Shown piece after piece: positions 52,477 to 61,007 of a stretch of DNA of 64,000 nt. The notes beneath the pieces were generated by a model. It was given only the letters and a program-made list of their open reading frames with translations. It was not told where the DNA came from and did no database searches. Both the position numbers and the translations under genes were made by a program. The first letter of the stretch is position 1, and each line of letters opens with the position of its first letter. Source of the DNA: Desulfoferrobacter suflitae (GTDB lineage: Bacteria > Desulfobacterota > Syntrophobacteria > Syntrophobacterales > Syntrophobacteraceae); contig NZ_JAIBKA010000002.1 in assembly GCF_022603395.1 (NCBI RefSeq), positions 496,001 to 560,000 on the forward strand, in the 5' to 3' direction.

Positions 52477-52642
52477 AGGCAGGTTTTCTGGCTTACGGAT
52501 CGGTCTACTGGCCACTCCTTCCCGGCAATGTGATGTTGCCAGTGGTCTTTGTGGCTTTCGTCCCCGTTCACAGCGGCGGGCCCACGACGGATTTTCACCG
52601 TCTTCCCTATTAAATCCCGGACTCAGGATACCTGAACCTGCT
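52477..52642 (-). promoter_or_regulatory. Cobalamin riboswitch
   Basis: Minus strand, 5' to 3': AGCAGGTT (closing stem) ... GGGAAGACGGTGAAAATCCG, the conserved core; CCGCCGCTGTGAACGGGGAC; a GCCACTG-type hairpin with CATTGCCGGGAAGGAGTGGCC; and the B12 box AAGCCAGAAAACCTGCCT (52477-52494) which re-pairs with the start. All class I/II cobalamin aptamer landmarks are present. Upstream of cbiC, followed by a terminator, so coenzyme B12 should switch off the operon. Confidence 0.92.
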
Positions 52643-52931
52643 ATTTTTCAAAGAACCGATGTCCGTTCTGTATCGTTAACCGGCAGCATATACAGCTCAA
52701 CACCGAGCTTAGGGCAAAAACCGTGCAGCAAACCTGCAGAATTGACAGTCTATATCTCTATCTTATTTGAAATGCTGCGTCAATGGCAGGCTTATCCACC
52801 TTTCTCAAAATCTTGCATCCCCGCGCGGAAGGCAATTTGCTTGCTCTGAAACAGTGGTGCGGGTAGTATACCCGCGCGATCCAGAAAATGATAATCTTCG
52901 TGCGGCGGACTGGTAGCGGGCAGTTCGCTGG
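52643..52931 (-). promoter_or_regulatory. Leader region with candidate promoter of the corrinoid operon
   Basis: 289 bp without a gene. On the minus strand TTGACG (52778-52783), 17 nt and TAGAGA (52755-52760) form a plausible promoter about 105 nt before the aptamer. Another hairpin, GCGGGTA/TACCCGC (around 52860-52875), lies just after the end of the DUF1992 gene. Confidence 0.4.
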
Positions 52932-53333
52932 TCAGCTGGGTTTGTCCTGGCGGTTGACTTTTACTTTGTCCAATACCTTTTCGTAGTAATGCTGGTTTTC
53001 TTCAAGCAAGAGGGAGCCTTTTCGAGTCATGCTGAGCTTCATCATGAGGTAGTTGAGCTTTTTCATCTGCTTATACTTCTCCTGAGTGTCCTGAATGCCC
53101 GCGAGCAGTGCTTCAGTGTTGTGGATTTCTTTGCGCAATTCCAATTCCGGAGGAATGCAGTCGGCGTTTTTAAGGATTTTATAAGCCAGGCGGAGATCCT
53201 GGGGTAGGTGGCTGTCATCTTCCAGGTTCAAAGGCTGACCTTGCCCGGGGAGGTCTTCAAATTCCCCGCGCTCCATCGCTTCGCGGATCTTCTGGTCGGC
53301 AATTTTGTCGAATATGTGAAATATGTTGCTCAT
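52932..53333 (-). CDS. DUF1992 (DnaJ homologue C28-like) protein
   Basis: 133 residues. IADQKIREAMERGEFEDLPGQGQPLNLEDD is the exact DUF1992 signature, followed by the helical LRLAYKILKNADCIPPELELRKEI. Function unknown; members occur as YhdN-like proteins in bacteria and DNAJC28 in animals. Single gene at the far end of the corrinoid leader. Confidence 0.9.
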   Translation of the reverse strand: MSNIFHIFDKIADQKIREAMERGEFEDLPGQGQPLNLEDDSHLPQDLRLAYKILKNADCIPPELELRKEIHNTEALLAGIQDTQEKYKQMKKLNYLMMKLSMTRKGSLLLEENQHYYEKVLDKVKVNRQDKPS

Positions 53334-53423
53334 TGCGATCCCATGAATAAGTTATTGTTCCTTCACTGAGAGGGCCGTCAACCATTATAGCAAAATTTGC
53401 TGAAGTGATTAGGTACAGCTACT

Positions 53424-54134
53424 ATGCAATTTGACAAAAAGATTCAAGACGTTTCGTCATCACAGCCGCCTCATTTTCCCCCCAGGCAAATCTACATCTT
53501 GGGAGCCGGCCACTTTGGCCGCGTGGCGAGTCAGCGGTTAAGCCGCCGTTACGCGGAGGCCTCGATTCTTGTCATCGATTCGAGCACAGAAAACCTTTCC
53601 AGGATAGAAGAAGAATTCTCCCTGCCGGTGGTGCACGCGGAAGCAGTCTCCTACCTTTGCTCAAACCGGTTTTCAGAAGATCAATGGATCATTCCGGCAA
53701 TCCCCGTGCACGTAGCTTTCCAGTGGCTGATGTACCAACTCAAGTCGGTGCATACCGTCAATCAGATGGGCGTTCCCCAGGCGGTGGACAAAAAAGTTCC
53801 GCATCCGTTCAGGATGAACAGCAAGACGCTGTACGCCAGCTATGCCACGTTCAAATGCCCCGATGCATGCAATGAACCGGACGAGATCTGTACCTATACG
53901 GGTGAACCCAGGCAGGGGAATCTATTTGACGATTTGACGCGGGTGGAAGTGCCCGGCTTTGCTATCGTGGTTGTGCGCAGTTGGCAACTGGCGCCCGGCG
54001 TTGGAGGCTATCCGGGTAGTTCTCTCACGGGTGCTCTCGAGGCAATCCAGTGCACTCCAGGCAATTACCTCATCGCCACTAGTTGTCGCTGCCACGGGGT
54101 CATAGATGCGCTCGGATGGTCTGATTCAAACTGA
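53424..54134 (+). CDS. Rossmann-fold hypothetical protein, TrkA-N-like start
   Basis: 236 residues. The nucleotide motif IYILGAGHFGRVASQRLSRRYAEASILVIDSS (about 22-53) resembles TrkA-N/KTN. The second half is distinctive: TLYASYATFKCPDACNEPDEICTYTGEPRQGNLFDDL, with four cysteines (two more in ATSCRCHG near the end), suggesting a metal or Fe-S site. I recall such proteins from sulfate reducers but cannot assign a function. Confidence 0.6.
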   Translation: MQFDKKIQDVSSSQPPHFPPRQIYILGAGHFGRVASQRLSRRYAEASILVIDSSTENLSRIEEEFSLPVVHAEAVSYLCSNRFSEDQWIIPAIPVHVAFQWLMYQLKSVHTVNQMGVPQAVDKKVPHPFRMNSKTLYASYATFKCPDACNEPDEICTYTGEPRQGNLFDDLTRVEVPGFAIVVVRSWQLAPGVGGYPGSSLTGALEAIQCTPGNYLIATSCRCHGVIDALGWSDSN

Positions 54135-54252
54135 TGTGTGATCCCTTTGCCCGCTTGCCATGTTCGGCGGAAGGAAGGGCCGGCGCCGGGGGGCCGTGAT
54201 CAGATGCCGATCCTTTGATACTCCCGCCTGCGGCTGCGGTTGAACCGCACGG

Positions 54253-54972
54253 TCACCCGGCAAGGGCGGGATCTCTGCTGTTTAGAGATTCCTGCATCGG
54301 CTGCAGGGCGCTGTGCAGAATATCTTCTGCCCGATACCCTTCCAGGCGCGCCAGATTCACCAAACTGATGAAAAGTTCTGCAATGGCTCCTGCAGATAAT
54401 TGTTCTCCACTCTCCAGTCTTTTTACAAGTAAATGGCTTTTGATAGAAAAATCCTGGACTTGATGATGCATGTCATTCAAGCGAGTACTCTTATCGTGCG
54501 ATGAACGTGACAGAAGCCGATAAGCTCGCATGAGTGCCGGTAAGGTTTCAGGTATGTCGCCGTTGGACTTATTGCCGGAAGCTCTTTCGCCGGCCTTTAT
54601 CTTTTCCCAGTTGAGGCGAACTTCTTGGGGAGTTCGGGCACTGGCATTGCCAAACACATGCGGGTGCCGCCGTATCATTTTTGCAGTGATGAGATCACAG
54701 ACATCATCGAGTAAAAAATCATTGTTCTCCTCATACAGACGGATCAAAAAGAACACCATGAAAAGCAGATCCCCAAGTTCTTCTGCAGCTTCCTGGGGCA
54801 AGCCGCTGCGCACCGCCGCCGCAGCTTCATGAGCCTCTTCGATGAGATACGTCTGCACGCTTTCGGGGGTTTGTTTGCGGTCCCATGGACACCCTGATTC
54901 ACTCCGAAGTTGCTTGATAATCTTCCAAATTTGTTGAACTTTTTCCCATCGTAAGTTTTCGGCTTCGGTCAT
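54253..54972 (-). CDS. mazG: Nucleoside triphosphate pyrophosphohydrolase MazG
   Basis: 239 residues, two-domain MazG. LRSESGCPWDRKQTPESVQTYLIEEAHEAAAAVRSGLPQEAAEELGDLLFMVFFLIRLYEE carries the ExxE and ExxD metal-binding helices. Removes non-canonical NTPs. Its start overlaps the end of cvpA (ATGA). Confidence 0.92.
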   Translation of the reverse strand: MTEAENLRWEKVQQIWKIIKQLRSESGCPWDRKQTPESVQTYLIEEAHEAAAAVRSGLPQEAAEELGDLLFMVFFLIRLYEENNDFLLDDVCDLITAKMIRRHPHVFGNASARTPQEVRLNWEKIKAGERASGNKSNGDIPETLPALMRAYRLLSRSSHDKSTRLNDMHHQVQDFSIKSHLLVKRLESGEQLSAGAIAELFISLVNLARLEGYRAEDILHSALQPMQESLNSRDPALAG

Positions 54973-55559
54973 TGTTGGAATTTCACCCCTCGGTTGTCTC
55001 TATCCTGCCATGCAATTCCTGCTGCTCTGGTCTTCTCGTAAGCCGTCCAATAGCGCTCGATTTCCAGCCGTTTGCGTTCGAACAGTTGCTGGACGCTCGC
55101 AGGCGTCGCCTGGATCACAATTCTTGCCATCCCCTGAATGTGAGGGGCCAAGTACGATTTGTGGAGGAGGGGGCTCTTGGCGGAGATAAAAAAGGTGAGC
55201 GTGGAAATGACAATGATACTGAAGGCAAGCGCCTTGCCGAGGCCTACCCCGACCCCAAAAAATCGGTCGAAAAAGCCCAGCCCGGTTCTGTACAGCAATT
55301 TTGATATCCCGAAGCCAAATAGGCCTACGCAGAACCAGGCCAGAAGAAATAACGTGATGAAACTGATGACGTGGACGGCCGTCAGATTTGGAAATGCATG
55401 CGCAAGCCTGGCTGCGACACCTTCATAATAGTGTGCTGCCGTCAGGAACCCGCCGCATAGGCTGGCGATACCGAATATCTGGGCGACAGCCCCGCGCCAA
55501 ATTCCCCGCACAACACAAATGACGGTTACGCCCAGAAGAATCCAATCGAGAGAGTTCAT
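54969..55559 (-). CDS. cvpA: CvpA family membrane protein
   Basis: 196 residues from the ATG at 55559; another ATG at 55571 has AAGGAG only 1 nt away. Four membrane helices: MNSLDWILLGVTVICVVRGIWRGAVAQIFGIASLCGGFLTA at the N-terminus, VISFITLFLLAWFCVGLFGFGISKLL and AFSIIVISTLTFFISAKSPL. CvpA proteins affect colicin V export and cell-envelope stress; function unclear. Coupled to mazG. Confidence 0.82.
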   Translation of the reverse strand: MNSLDWILLGVTVICVVRGIWRGAVAQIFGIASLCGGFLTAAHYYEGVAARLAHAFPNLTAVHVISFITLFLLAWFCVGLFGFGISKLLYRTGLGFFDRFFGVGVGLGKALAFSIIVISTLTFFISAKSPLLHKSYLAPHIQGMARIVIQATPASVQQLFERKRLEIERYWTAYEKTRAAGIAWQDRDNRGVKFQQ

Positions 55560-55879
55560 CGTTTTTTCCATACTCCTTGTCCACTCACTCACACTTGCCC
55601 CCTATTATTCCACACAAGCCGGATCACGTCCAGTCTCGCCCAGAGTAACCCAATGGACGGCTGCCTCCTTGGCGGTATTTGGCGGGCATGACGCAGGGTT
55701 AGGCCCGGATCCGCCCCCCATAGGCACGTGTAACTCACTCAATTTCAATGCATTTTTTTAAATAGAAATTTTCTATTTGCATGCTCATGCAGGGGGGAAT
55801 TATAGAAAGGTTGTCGGGACTGCAAATAGATGTTAGCTATTTTAGCTTTACCCAGTCCTGCACAGGTTGAGAATTTGAA
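55560..55879. other. Divergent region between cvpA and phoH
   Basis: 320 bp. It contains an AT-rich palindrome AAATAGAAATTTTCTATTT (55759-55777) and a TAGCTATTTTAGCTTT run before phoH; either may be part of a promoter or terminator. No gene seen. Confidence 0.45.
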
Positions 55880-56920
55880 TTGAAGACCCCTCATTTCATT
55901 CATGGAGTGAGTACGAAAAAGAGACTTCAGAACAAGGAATATGGGGATATAGTGGCGCAGCTTTCCTTTGACGACAATCTGCTGGTTCAACAGCTTGCTG
56001 GAGGGCAGAACAGCCACATCAAAATCATTGAAAAGCAGCTCGATGTGCGCGTTCATCTTCGCGGGAATCAGTTTTCCATCACGGGAGATCCTGCGCAAGT
56101 AGACTTGGCAATCCGTTTGCTTAAAGAACTGGCGGACTTGATACAGAGTGGTCACCCCCTCTATGCAAGCGACATTGTGTATGCTATCCGCATTCTCAGC
56201 GAAAACATGAACCGCAGCTTAAAAGACATCTTCCTCGATCGTGTTTTTATCGCCTCCAACAAGCGCACAATAACACCCAAGAGCGTAAAGCAAAAAGAAT
56301 ACATTGAAGCCATTCGGCAGCATGACATCGTATTTGGCATTGGGCCCGCCGGGACCGGCAAGACGTATCTGGCCATGGCCATGGCGGTGGCGGCCATGAG
56401 CAAAGAGCTGGTTCGTCGTGTGGTGCTGGTTCGCCCGGCGGTCGAGGCCGGAGAGAAGCTGGGATTCCTGCCGGGCGATCTGGCAGAAAAAGTCAATCCG
56501 TACTTGCGCCCCCTGTATGATGCCCTCCACGATATGATGGATTTTGAAAAGGCCTCCGGTCTCATTCAGCGGGGAGCAATTGAGGTTGCTCCCCTGGCGT
56601 TCATGCGAGGACGCACACTGAATGATGCTTTTGTGATTCTTGATGAAGCTCAGAACACCACCACCGAACAGATGAAGATGTTTTTGACCCGGTTGGGCTT
56701 GAGCTCCAAGGCGGTCATTACCGGCGACATCACCCAGATCGATTTGCCCGAAAACAAGACTTCCGGCCTGGTGGAAGCCATCGAGCTTCTGCGAGGTATT
56801 CAAGGCATAGGATTCGTGTTTTTTTCCAACCGGGATGTTGTGCGCCACCGCCTGGTTCAAGAGATCATCCAGGCTTACGAGCGGGTCGAGGGCCGCAGGC
56901 TTAGGTCTGATGCCAGTTAA
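55880..56920 (+). CDS. phoH: PhoH family protein
   Basis: 346 residues from a TTG (55880); a GTG at 55907 is the alternative. N-terminal KH-like region ([27 protein letters not shown]), then the PhoH ATPase: [20 protein letters not shown] (Walker A about 155-162) and [24 protein letters not shown]. Implicated in RNA metabolism together with YbeY. 14 bp before pgpH. Confidence 0.92.
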   Translation: MKTPHFIHGVSTKKRLQNKEYGDIVAQLSFDDNLLVQQLAGGQNSHIKIIEKQLDVRVHLRGNQFSITGDPAQVDLAIRLLKELADLIQSGHPLYASDIVYAIRILSENMNRSLKDIFLDRVFIASNKRTITPKSVKQKEYIEAIRQHDIVFGIGPAGTGKTYLAMAMAVAAMSKELVRRVVLVRPAVEAGEKLGFLPGDLAEKVNPYLRPLYDALHDMMDFEKASGLIQRGAIEVAPLAFMRGRTLNDAFVILDEAQNTTTEQMKMFLTRLGLSSKAVITGDITQIDLPENKTSGLVEAIELLRGIQGIGFVFFSNRDVVRHRLVQEIIQAYERVEGRRLRSDAS

Positions 56921-56933
56921 CGGAATTTAAGCC

Positions 56934-59390
56934 ATGAGCAGGGAAAAGCGCGACACGGATAAAAATAAGAGCAAGACAAGAGGACTTTTGCAGCGCAGAA
57001 TATTCCCGCTGGCTGTGCGCGACACTTCGTTTCAGAAGGGGATCCTGCTGGCGGGACTCAGCCTTATCATAGCCGTGCTGCTCACTCCATCATTTACAGT
57101 CAGCAATCCTTCCTATGAGCTTGGCGATGTAGCTGACCGCAATATCAAGGCAAGGCGGGATTTTCTCATAGAAGACGAGGAAGCGACCTTGAGCAGGCGC
57201 GAAGAAGCGTTGCGTCAAGCGCCTCTGGTGTACGATTTGGATGAAAGAGTTGCTGACAGCGCGCTTGCCAAAGTGCAAGCAGCTTTCGAGAGAATGAGAG
57301 CAGTGTTGGCCCAGCAAGACAGGGCCACTCTCGCGCCTGATCGAGCTATCGAGTCCGGGACTCACATGACGCCCCCCTCCGACCAGGAGGTCCTTGGGTT
57401 AAAAAGAGATTTTGAAGTTGTATTGGGTGTCCATCTGAAAGACGAGGTCTTTCTTACCCTCGCCGAGGGAGGATTTAACGAGCAGATGGAAAACATTTTA
57501 TGCCAACTGCTCAAGAATGCATTTGAACAAAAAATCGTAGCCAACCAGGCTCTGCTGCGTGATGCTCTCAATAAGGAAATTGTGGTACGCAATGTAGCAT
57601 CCGGAGAAGAGGTCGTTTTACCGCCCCCTCACCCGTTTCCGGACCTTCAGGAAGCGCGGAAAGCTGTGCGCATGCGGGCACTTGATGAATCTCTGGAAAC
57701 CGGACAGTCCCTGGCCCTCGCTTTTCTGGCAGCACAACTTCTCAAACCCAATCTCACCTTCAGTATCGGTGCCACAGAGGCACTTCGGCAACAGGTGCAT
57801 GAGGCTGTCAAACCCGTGTATTTGCAGGTGAAAAAGAATGAAATGCTCGTGCGAGAAGGGCAGAAAATCGGACCGGACGAAATGCTGCGCCTTAAGGCGT
57901 ATCAACAGGGGCGGTCAACGCGGCACCCTTCGATCGTCTTTTTCTCCATTTTTCTTTTCAGCGGACTCTGCATCCGCCTTGTAGTCCTGGTTTCCCGCCA
58001 GCACTTGCCAACCTATCGGATGGGGTCTGAGGATTTAATATTTTTAGGGGTGCTGCTGGTCTTGCTGCTGACGACAGCCCGATTTACCCTGTGGATGTCG
58101 GATATCGTGGGAGACAGCTCGGGTGTGTTAACGGGCGATGCGCTGGTCTACGCCATTCCCATGGGGGCAGGGGCCATGCTGGCCGGCATTTTCTTTGGCG
58201 TCACTGTGTCGCTGATTTTCTCGTTGGTTGCGACGATCTTCGCCGGCATGCTGTTTGGCATGGATTTCTGGCTTTTCTTTTATTTTTTATTTGGCTCGTT
58301 CGTGGCCGCTCATGCCGTAACACCCTGCAGAAATCGGATGATCCCCATTAAGGCGGGCCTTCTGGTGGGGGCCGGCAACGTCATATTGATCGTGCTGAGC
58401 GCTCTCCTCAACCAGGATTGGGTCATTTTGAAAATTCTGATGAATGCCTTCTTTGGATTTTGTGGCGGTATTTTTTCCGGCATTCTTGTTACAGGCCTTA
58501 CCCCTCTCGCCGAAATGGTGTTCGGTTACACCACTGATATCCAACTCCTCGAACTGGCCTCTATGGACCAGCCTCTGCTTCAGGAATTGATGATGCAGGC
58601 TCCCGGAACGTACCATCACAGTATTATTGTAGGCAACATGGTCGAAGGAGCGGCTAGATCCATTGGCGCTAATTCACTGTTGGCGAGAGTGGCCGGTTAC
58701 TACCATGACATTGGTAAAATCAGAAAACCTCATTATTACATAGAAAATCAATTTGACTGCCAAAACCCTCATCACAAACTTGCTCCTTCCATGAGCAGTC
58801 TTATTTTGATGTCGCACGTCAAGGAAGGGGTCGAACTGGCCCGGCAGCATCGCCTGGGAAAGTCGATTATTGACATCATCAGCCAACATCACGGCAAGAG
58901 CTTTATCTCATTTTTTTATAACAAAGCCCTGGACGCCAGGGAAAAGGCGCAAACGAGCAAGCGTTCAGAGCTCCCCCCCATTGATATAGATGACTATCGT
59001 TATCCCGGTCCCAAGCCCCAGACCAAGGAAGCGGGCCTGGTCATGCTGGCCGATGTGGTGGAAGCGGCGTGCCGCTCTCTCTCCGATCCGACGCCGGCAA
59101 GGATTAAAGGATTGGTTAATCGACTGATCAACAATATTTTCAGCGATGGCCAACTGGAAGAATGCGAACTGACACTGAAGGATCTCCATCAAATAGCCAA
59201 GCATTTCAATCAGGTCCTGGCTACTGTGCACCACCGAAGGGTTGAATACCCAGTCGCCCAGGCTGCTAATGGAAAGGCTAAGACCGATGCCGGTGATTCA
59301 AGTCAGCGTGAACCAAAGCAGGATAAAGATCGATCATCTCCGGCTCGAGAGGGCGGCCAGGGCGACCTTAAACGCCTTGGGCTACACTGA
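56934..59390 (+). CDS. pgpH: 7TM-HD cyclic-di-AMP phosphodiesterase-like protein (PgpH family)
   Basis: 818 residues. One N-terminal membrane helix (about 33-50), an extracellular 7TMR-HDED domain (about 60-320), seven helices (about 340-530), then an HD domain: YHHSIIVGNMVEGAARSIGANSLLARVAGYYHDIGKIRKPHYYIENQ. HDIGK is the metal-binding motif. Likely hydrolyses c-di-AMP or a related signal. Its last 104 bp overlap ybeY. Confidence 0.88.
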   Translation: MSREKRDTDKNKSKTRGLLQRRIFPLAVRDTSFQKGILLAGLSLIIAVLLTPSFTVSNPSYELGDVADRNIKARRDFLIEDEEATLSRREEALRQAPLVYDLDERVADSALAKVQAAFERMRAVLAQQDRATLAPDRAIESGTHMTPPSDQEVLGLKRDFEVVLGVHLKDEVFLTLAEGGFNEQMENILCQLLKNAFEQKIVANQALLRDALNKEIVVRNVASGEEVVLPPPHPFPDLQEARKAVRMRALDESLETGQSLALAFLAAQLLKPNLTFSIGATEALRQQVHEAVKPVYLQVKKNEMLVREGQKIGPDEMLRLKAYQQGRSTRHPSIVFFSIFLFSGLCIRLVVLVSRQHLPTYRMGSEDLIFLGVLLVLLLTTARFTLWMSDIVGDSSGVLTGDALVYAIPMGAGAMLAGIFFGVTVSLIFSLVATIFAGMLFGMDFWLFFYFLFGSFVAAHAVTPCRNRMIPIKAGLLVGAGNVILIVLSALLNQDWVILKILMNAFFGFCGGIFSGILVTGLTPLAEMVFGYTTDIQLLELASMDQPLLQELMMQAPGTYHHSIIVGNMVEGAARSIGANSLLARVAGYYHDIGKIRKPHYYIENQFDCQNPHHKLAPSMSSLILMSHVKEGVELARQHRLGKSIIDIISQHHGKSFISFFYNKALDAREKAQTSKRSELPPIDIDDYRYPGPKPQTKEAGLVMLADVVEAACRSLSDPTPARIKGLVNRLINNIFSDGQLEECELTLKDLHQIAKHFNQVLATVHHRRVEYPVAQAANGKAKTDAGDSSQREPKQDKDRSSPAREGGQGDLKRLGLH

Positions 59391-59778
59391 CGCAGAATTG
59401 AGCATAACAATTGTTGACGATGCGGAGATGTTATCGTTGAATCGGCAATATCGGGGAGAGGATTCCACAACGGACGTACTGTCGTTTTCTCTCACCGAAG
59501 GGGAATTCGCCGATGTCGAACCCCACATGCTGGGCGATGTGGTCATCTCCGCCCCGACGGCTGAATGGATCAGCAGACAACACAATGTGGCGCTTGCCTC
59601 AGTGCTGGATCTCCTGCTTGTTCACGGGATCTTGCACCTGGTCGGCTATGACCATGAACAAGGAGACGAACCAGCCCAGCGAATGGACATGAAGACCATG
59701 GAGCTCATGAAATTGCTGGGTCACCGGGAAACCCATTTTGATTGGTTTTGGAATCATGGTGCTCAGCTGTTCAGTTAA
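59287..59778 (+). CDS. ybeY: rRNA maturation endonuclease YbeY
   Basis: 163 residues from the ATG at 59287, nested in the end of pgpH; the frame extends further upstream but the domain starts here. The zinc motif LLVHGILHLVGYDHEQGD has His113, His117 and His123; DSTTDVLSFSL and MLGDVVIS are conserved. Single-strand RNase for 16S rRNA maturation and quality control, partnering PhoH. Confidence 0.92.
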   Translation: MPVIQVSVNQSRIKIDHLRLERAARATLNALGYTDAELSITIVDDAEMLSLNRQYRGEDSTTDVLSFSLTEGEFADVEPHMLGDVVISAPTAEWISRQHNVALASVLDLLLVHGILHLVGYDHEQGDEPAQRMDMKTMELMKLLGHRETHFDWFWNHGAQLFS

Positions 59779-59793
59779 CATGGAGGAGGAATT

Positions 59794-60510
59794 GTGGCCA
59801 AATTAGCAATCAACGTGGATCACGTCGCCACCGTACGGCAGGCACGACTGGGTGCCGAACCCGATCCGGTCACCGCAGCAGCCTTGGCTGAACTGGCCGG
59901 AGCTCAGGGAATCGTGGTGCACTTGCGTGAAGATAGACGTCACATTAAGGATCGCGATGTCGAACTCCTGCGACAGACCGTCAAGACGAGACTCAATCTG
60001 GAAATGGCTGCGACCAAGGAAATGATCGATATCGCTCTGCGCATCAAACCCGATCTGGTCACTCTGGTTCCCGAGAAAAGACAGGAACTGACCACCGAGG
60101 GCGGGCTCGACGTGGTTGCACAAGAGAGCTCTCTGAAGGAGGCTCTGCGGGTGTTGCATGACGGTGGCATTGCGGTCAGTCTTTTCATCAATCCGGATCC
60201 GCTTCACGTCGAAACAGCCCAGCGGGTCGAAGCGGATTTTGTTGAGATTCACACCGGCACCTTTGCTGATGCGAAGACCCTTTTCAGGCGACAGGAAGAA
60301 TACGATCGCATTGTGGCCGCCGTCAAACTGGCGGACGAATTAAGATTGGGCGTGCATGCCGGCCACGGGATCGACTATCAGAACATCTTTTGGCTGAGAA
60401 ACATTGCCGAGATAGAAGAATACAGTATCGGCCATGCGGTGATCGCCCGGGCGGTGCTGGTCGGGATAGAACGCGCAGTGCGGGAAATGATTGCTTTGGT
60501 GAATGGATAG
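59794..60510 (+). CDS. pdxJ: Pyridoxine 5'-phosphate synthase
   Basis: 238 residues from a GTG with GGAGGA upstream. KLAINVDHVATVRQARLGAEPDPVTAAALAELAGAQGIVVHLREDRRHI is diagnostic for PdxJ, and LGVHAGHGIDYQNI, GHAVIARAVLVGIERAV complete the TIM barrel. Condenses 1-deoxyxylulose 5-phosphate with aminoacetone phosphate. Ends one base before acpS. Confidence 0.95.
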   Translation: MAKLAINVDHVATVRQARLGAEPDPVTAAALAELAGAQGIVVHLREDRRHIKDRDVELLRQTVKTRLNLEMAATKEMIDIALRIKPDLVTLVPEKRQELTTEGGLDVVAQESSLKEALRVLHDGGIAVSLFINPDPLHVETAQRVEADFVEIHTGTFADAKTLFRRQEEYDRIVAAVKLADELRLGVHAGHGIDYQNIFWLRNIAEIEEYSIGHAVIARAVLVGIERAVREMIALVNG

Positions 60511-60891
60511 ATGGCGATTTATGGCATAGGCATTGATCTGGTTCAGCTCGACCGGCATCAAGCCATGTTGAGCCGATGGGGGAAGCGCTTCGAAAAACGA
60601 GTTTTTACCCCCTTTGAATGCAGGGTCTGTGCGGATAAAAAAGATCAAGCCGCCTGCCTGGCCATGCGCTTTGCGGCCAAAGAGGCTTTTGTCAAGGCCC
60701 TGGGAACCGGCATGCGAACCCCTGTACGCTGGCTTGATATCGAGGTCCGCAACGACCAATTGGGGAAGCCCGAGATTTTTCTCTCACAGCGCGCACTGCG
60801 TTTCTGTGAAGAAGTCGGTATCACAGGCTGGCACCTGAGCCTTACGGATGATGGAAGGTACGGTGCGGCCGTTGTGGTTGTCGAAAGGTAG
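60511..60891 (+). CDS. acpS: Holo-[acyl-carrier-protein] synthase
   Basis: 126 residues directly after the pdxJ stop. MAIYGIGIDLVQLDRHQAML and CLAMRFAAKEAFVKALGTGMR are the magnesium- and CoA-binding motifs. Transfers 4'-phosphopantetheine to ACP. Confidence 0.93.
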   Translation: MAIYGIGIDLVQLDRHQAMLSRWGKRFEKRVFTPFECRVCADKKDQAACLAMRFAAKEAFVKALGTGMRTPVRWLDIEVRNDQLGKPEIFLSQRALRFCEEVGITGWHLSLTDDGRYGAAVVVVER

Positions 60892-61007
60892 ATGGACCGC
60901 GGACCATCACCGCCAGGGCTTTAACCAAGCGATTCATCTTCCGCACCCGCCGATCAGCCACGGGCTGGCTATGCCCCCATGCGATAGACAGGATCAGGAG
61001 AGTAGCG

